A DNA stretch of 31,221 nt from Clostridia bacterium. GTDB taxonomy: Bacteria; Bacillota; Clostridia; Oscillospirales; Acutalibacteraceae. Positions 28,208-31,221 of this stretch are shown piece by piece; the stretch's first letter is position 1; each line of letters starts with the position of its first letter. The position numbers were made by a program, and so were the translations under genes. The notes beneath the pieces were generated by a model. It was given only the letters and a program-made list of their open reading frames with translations. It ran no database searches and had not been told where the DNA came from. Location of the stretch: positions 1 through 31,221 of the forward strand of contig CAAGGN010000124.1 of NCBI GenBank assembly GCA_900769375.1. The letters are read 5' to 3'.

Positions 28208-28984
28208 ATGACCAAAGAAAAAAAGTTTCGTAAATTAAAGACAACTATTATCGTTCTTTCGGTCTTGTTAGCCATCAGCATCCTCGCTTTAACTTTTTTG
28301 ATTATAAAAAGGAAAACATATTTTACACCCGTGGACAGTATAGCTCCCGATAATATTATTTCCGAAGAAAGTTCTTTGAACGATAACGGTTCAGCCGATT
28401 CAGAGGAAAATTCATCAGAAAATAAAATCGGCCCCCACGTATCTTTACATCGATTTTCTCCCGAAGGGAAAGAGGAATTTACAGTTAAAAATATGTTGCC
28501 CGGTGACAGCGTTTCAAAGGAATACGAAATTGCGGTTTCCTTTAAAGACAGTATAGACCTTTGCTTTTGCGCTCCCATAAAAGAAGACGTGTTTTCGGTC
28601 GGCGACGTATTAAAATGCAGTGTTGCTATTAAGGATAGCGGTCAAATCCTATACGACGGACTTTTAAAGGATATGCCCTCTTGCCTTACATACCGTCTCT
28701 ATTCAAAGGAAGAAACGACTAAAACCGTAACCTACCTGATATCCGTTTATCTTGATACATCGGTAGGCAACGAATATATGAGCGGAAAACTTACCGCAGA
28801 TTTTAATTGGTGGGCAGAAAACAGAGAAAATCTCATTTCTCCCGAAACGGGCTTTTACGGAATCCCGCCCGTTTGGTATATCCTGATCGCATTAACCTCA
28901 TTTCTTGTGATAATTATTACCGTTATCAAAAGAAAGCGCGCAACCCTTGGTGATGAAAATGAGCAAAACATCCAAAAAACTTAA
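28208..28984 (+). CDS. Membrane-anchored surface protein with sortase-like motif, first gene of the switch operon
   Basis: This 258-aa protein has an N-terminal hydrophobic helix (TTIIVLSVLLAISILALTFLII, about 11-32), a beta-rich extracellular part with the camelysin-like phrase VKNMLPGDSVSKEYEIAVSF, and a C-terminal SPETG (211-215) followed by a hydrophobic helix and KRKR. SPxTG-helix-basic tail resembles the (S/P)PXTG sortase signals known in clostridia, though the tail after KRKR is longer than usual. I do not recognise a named family. A role as cell-surface anchor or basal subunit of the fibre is inference. The ATG at 28208 is chosen because AAGGCGGTGG lies 9-10 bp upstream; the ATG at 28181 precedes that site. 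Confidence 0.72.
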   Translation: MTKEKKFRKLKTTIIVLSVLLAISILALTFLIIKRKTYFTPVDSIAPDNIISEESSLNDNGSADSEENSSENKIGPHVSLHRFSPEGKEEFTVKNMLPGDSVSKEYEIAVSFKDSIDLCFCAPIKEDVFSVGDVLKCSVAIKDSGQILYDGLLKDMPSCLTYRLYSKEETTKTVTYLISVYLDTSVGNEYMSGKLTADFNWWAENRENLISPETGFYGIPPVWYILIALTSFLVIIITVIKRKRATLGDENEQNIQKT

Positions 28985-29495
28985 AGCCGCGATAGCAACC
29001 GCTTTTACGCTGGGATTATGCCTTTTAATAACCACCGCCGCCATTGTTATGGTGGGGCTAAAAATAGAAAATAACGTTTTCGGTTTGGGCAAAGTGAATA
29101 TTGACCTTAACGGCGGAAACGCCGTTATTCAAAAAGAAGATTTTCTTTTTGAAGCGGGCGCCACCGTTAAAAAAGATTTTTACATAAAAAACAACAGCAC
29201 CTGTGCCGTTTACTATAAACTTTATTTTTCAGACGTTAAGGGTGACCTATCCGATTTCTTGGTAGTTACCATCCTTGACGGTAACAAAACCGTTATGAGC
29301 GGAAAAATGAATGACTTTACACGTGATACCGAAGCAGTTGATTCTTTACTATCAGAGGCCGAGGTTAAAAATCTTTCGATTGAGTTTCATTTACCTAAAA
29401 CTATCGGCAATATCGCCCAAGCGCGTTTTCTCACCTTTAACTTCTGCGCCGAAGCCGTTCAGGCGAAAAACAATCCTGAAAGGCGGTTTAAATGA
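28953..29495 (+). CDS. Camelysin/TasA-like secreted or membrane-tethered protein
   Basis: This 180-aa protein has a long positively charged N-terminus and hydrophobic helix (SKKLKAAIATAFTLGLCLLITTAAIVMV), then the beta-rich pattern of the TasA/camelysin family: KVNIDLNGG soon after the signal, FEAGATVKKDFYIKNNSTCAVYYKLYFSD, and a C-terminal strand-rich part. Such proteins are SipW substrates in Bacillus and build fibres. A consensus cleavage site is not obvious, so it may stay membrane-anchored. The gene overlaps the end of the first operon gene by 32 nt. ATG 28959 is an alternative start; the ribosome binding site is weak, which fits translational coupling. Confidence 0.7.
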   Translation: MKMSKTSKKLKAAIATAFTLGLCLLITTAAIVMVGLKIENNVFGLGKVNIDLNGGNAVIQKEDFLFEAGATVKKDFYIKNNSTCAVYYKLYFSDVKGDLSDFLVVTILDGNKTVMSGKMNDFTRDTEAVDSLLSEAEVKNLSIEFHLPKTIGNIAQARFLTFNFCAEAVQAKNNPERRFK

Positions 29496-29734
29496 TGTTC
29501 AAAAGATTAAAAAGAATCCTAAATTCAAAAAGCATCCCTGAAAGCCCATACCAATATTCACCGCCCAATAACACCGAAGGTTTCCTTTGCCATGCCGGGT
29601 GTGAACGGTGTGTTTGCTGCGGCCGACCTATTCCCGAAGGCGCTATGGTTTGCTCCGCCTGCACTACGCTCTGTGAAGAATACGATAACCCCGAACTGTA
29701 TGCGAGTTCGGGAAACAAAGAAAAAAAGGATTGA
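29492..29734 (+). CDS. Small zinc-ribbon-like protein in the switch operon
   Basis: This 80-aa protein has no signal peptide or membrane helix. Its centre is a cysteine-rich knuckle set, CHAGCERCVCCGRPIPEGAMVC followed by SAC, which reads as a C-x2-C ... C-x2-C zinc ribbon. The rest is polar. It overlaps the upstream stop by 4 nt (ATGA), so it belongs to the operon. I know no function for it; a cytoplasmic regulator or adaptor of secretion is possible but not shown. Confidence 0.65.
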   Translation: MMFKRLKRILNSKSIPESPYQYSPPNNTEGFLCHAGCERCVCCGRPIPEGAMVCSACTTLCEEYDNPELYASSGNKEKKD

Positions 29735-29738
29735 TTTT

Positions 29739-30443
29739 GTGAAAAAAGCACTCGCAACCCTTAAAAAAATTTTAACTGTTATTGTTGTGACCATTGCCGC
29801 GCTTATGACCGTGTTCACCGTGGTCTCATCTATCACCCTCGGTGGTGCGCAGCGAAGTTTGTTTGGTTATAACTTTTTCGTTTCGCTCTCTGATTCTATG
29901 AGTAAAACTGATTTCGATGCGGGAGATATCGTAATTTCCCGTCACGTTGACCCTTCCACCCTTAAAGAAGGCGATATCATCTCTTTTATTTCTCAAAATC
30001 CAGAAAATTTCGGAGAGACGGTAACTCATAAAATAAGAAGTGTTTCTGTTAACGATAAAGGCGAGCCCTGCTTTATTACTTACGGTACCACCACCGACAC
30101 GGATGATAAAACTCCCGTTTTGTACCGCTTTGTTCTGGGTAAATATTGCGGAAAGCTTTCAAAGGTTGGGTACTTTTTCGATTTTTTAAAGACTACAAAA
30201 GGATATATCGTATGCATCTTTATTCCTTTCTTATTCCTTATCGGTATTCAAGGATTGGATTGCGTGCGATTATTCCGTAAATATAAACAAGAAGAAACCG
30301 CTTTAATTAACAAGGAGCGGGAAGCACTTGAAAAGCAACAGGAAGAAAATAAACGGCTTCTTGAGGAATTGAATAACTTAAGAAACCGCTTCGTTGAAAA
30401 TGAGGATACCAAATTTGATAATACAGACCGACCAAGCATTTAA
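29739..30443 (+). CDS. sipW: SipW-type signal peptidase I
   Basis: This 234-aa membrane peptidase of the ER/archaeal (SipW) type processes TasA-like precursors in Bacillus. An N-terminal helix (ILTVIVVTIAALMTVFTVVSS) precedes the catalytic Ser53 in SLSDSM, then DAGDIVISR, LKEGDIISF and His97 in TVTHKIRSV: the Ser/His form, not the Ser/Lys form of general SipS-like enzymes. A second helix (about 155-175) is followed by a coiled coil (EREALEKQQEENKRLLEELNNL). The GTG start at 29739 has AAAGGA 8 bp upstream. It lies among genes for its likely substrates. Confidence 0.9.
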   Translation: MKKALATLKKILTVIVVTIAALMTVFTVVSSITLGGAQRSLFGYNFFVSLSDSMSKTDFDAGDIVISRHVDPSTLKEGDIISFISQNPENFGETVTHKIRSVSVNDKGEPCFITYGTTTDTDDKTPVLYRFVLGKYCGKLSKVGYFFDFLKTTKGYIVCIFIPFLFLIGIQGLDCVRLFRKYKQEETALINKEREALEKQQEENKRLLEELNNLRNRFVENEDTKFDNTDRPSI

Positions 30444-30636
30444 CAGCATTATTTTAGTAATAGCAATTTTATTTATTTTAGCTATCGCAACAGGAATTAT
30501 TATCGGTTGCCAGAATTTCTCGCGCAAATTGCATTACATAAATACAGAAATCAAACGCACCAGAGGCGAAGAGCAAAAATATTGGAAACAGGAAAAAAGA
30601 CGACTTTTATTATCGGTTTTTCGCTTCAATAAATAA
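30400..30636 (+). CDS. Small membrane protein of the switch operon
   Basis: This 78-aa protein has a single hydrophobic helix (IILVIAILFILAIATGIIIG, about 17-38) and a highly basic cytoplasmic tail (RKLHYINTEIKRTRGEEQKYWKQEKRR). It overlaps the end of sipW by 44 nt and has no clear ribosome binding site, so it would rely on coupling. I recognise no family. The overlap and weak start make it less certain than its neighbours, but the frame fills the gap before the next gene and looks protein-like. Confidence 0.5.
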   Translation: MRIPNLIIQTDQAFNSIILVIAILFILAIATGIIIGCQNFSRKLHYINTEIKRTRGEEQKYWKQEKRRLLLSVFRFNK

Positions 30637-30641
30637 AATCA

Positions 30642-30670
30642 TATATCAACTTGCAGCGCAAATTGATATA
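30642..30670 (+). promoter_or_regulatory. Intergenic hairpin before the TasA-like gene
   Basis: TATATCAA-C-TTGC pairs with GCAA-A-TTGATATA around a 3-nt loop (one C-A mismatch). There is no T run after it, so it is not a standard terminator. It may protect or process the mRNA upstream of the TasA-like gene and raise its level relative to the genes before it. Confidence 0.55.
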
Positions 30671-30707
30671 GATATATTAGTCAATAAACAATATGGAGGC
30701 CATTAAA

Positions 30708-31221
30708 ATGACTAACTCAAAAAACACCAGACGCGCATTACTTGGCGCAGTTCTCTCTTTGATTATCTGCGTTTCAATGCTCGTTGGTACCACATTCGCG
30801 TGGTTTACAGACACCGCCTCGACTGCTGTTAACTCAGTTCAGTCAGGTACACTTGATATTGAACTTCAATATCAGAAGGCAGACGGAAGCTGGGCAAATG
30901 CCGAAGGCATCACCCTTAGCTTCAAAAAGGCAGCCAACGCACCCGCGGATGAGCAGATTCTCTGGGAACCGGGTTGTACTTATGAACTCCCCGCAGTCAA
31001 AGTTGTTAATAAAGGTAATTTAGCCGTTAAATACGAAATCGCTATCAGCGGTATTGACGGCGACGCAAAATTAAACGAGGTTATCGACTGGACCTATAAC
31101 GGCGAAGCTGACCTCACCGCAGGCGGCAGTCTTTTGGCCAATGCCGAAAGCGCTCCCATTACCATCAAAGGTCACATGCAGGAAACCGCAGGTAACGAGT
31201 ATCAGAATCTTACCATCGACG
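30708..31221 (+). CDS. TasA-like SipW-dependent secreted protein (3' end outside the window)
   Basis: The frame is open from the ATG at 30708 (GGAGG 8 bp upstream) to the window end, 171 codons. The N-terminus is a textbook SipW-type signal: basic start (NSKNTRRALLG), hydrophobic core (AVLSLIICVSMLVG) and TTFAWFTDTAS, with cleavage expected after A31. The mature part starts VNSVQSGTLDIELQY and continues with PGCTYELPAVKVVNKGNLAVKYEIAISG, the beta-sandwich pattern of TasA/camelysin. In Bacillus such proteins polymerise into biofilm fibres. It is the probable main structural product of the operon. Further subunits may lie beyond the window. Confidence 0.88.
   Translation, partial: MTNSKNTRRALLGAVLSLIICVSMLVGTTFAWFTDTASTAVNSVQSGTLDIELQYQKADGSWANAEGITLSFKKAANAPADEQILWEPGCTYELPAVKVVNKGNLAVKYEIAISGIDGDAKLNEVIDWTYNGEADLTAGGSLLANAESAPITIKGHMQETAGNEYQNLTID

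Overview
The window looks like chromosome of an anaerobic, low-to-mid GC Firmicute, most likely an uncultured gut Clostridia (Oscillospirales/Ruminococcaceae-like). The pointers are strong GGAGG-type ribosome binding sites, frequent GTG/TTG starts, near-consensus TTGNNN-17-TATAAT promoters, an ECF-type thiamine transporter under a TPP riboswitch, a two-gene minimal SUF system, a Wzz/BY-kinase pair of Gram-positive type, and SipW/TasA-like secreted proteins. No rRNA, tRNA or CRISPR array was seen. Placement is inferred from gene content and style only.

Layout. 1-893 is gene-poor and decayed: a promoter-terminator pair bounding a possible small RNA, two related C-terminal gene fragments, and hairpins. 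894-4627 (+) holds a MATE efflux protein, a Wzz/BY-kinase pair for surface polysaccharide, and nagB. 4769-6207 (-) holds rpiB and an RluA-type pseudouridine synthase. 6359-8710 (+) is a GH2 glycosidase. 8750-12321 (-) holds thiT behind a TPP riboswitch, then a large YfhO-type membrane protein whose promoter overlaps that of the divergent SGNH hydrolase gene (12441-13451, +). A MacB-like ABC transporter follows (13539-16529, +). EamA and tex form a minus-strand pair. 19896-26602 (+) is a tight seven-gene array: sufC, sufB, an ABC exporter, a GT2 glycosyltransferase and rfbD-rfbB-rfbC (dTDP-L-rhamnose). A 60-aa membrane protein gene sits behind its terminator.

The most interesting part is 26983-31221. 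A small tyrosine recombinase gene is followed by three copies of a near-palindromic site (arms AACATAAT / ATTATGTT around an asymmetric AGGC core): two in direct orientation and one inverted about 250 bp further on. Between the inverted copies lie a near-perfect promoter (TTGATA, 17 bp, TGC-TATAAT) that now points right, and a hairpin terminator. The promoter reads into an operon for a sortase-motif-like membrane protein, a camelysin/TasA-like protein, a small zinc-ribbon protein, a SipW-type signal peptidase, a small membrane protein and a TasA-like protein that runs off the window. I read this as a recombinase-driven invertible promoter (phase-variable ON/OFF switch) for a TasA/SipW-type extracellular fibre or matrix system, captured in the ON orientation. 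DNA inversion itself is inferred from the sequence and has not been observed.

A second, smaller theme is a family of five dispersed short hairpins sharing a TGTAGGG/CCCTACA edge with variable stems, all in intergenic gaps; one also serves as a probable terminator.
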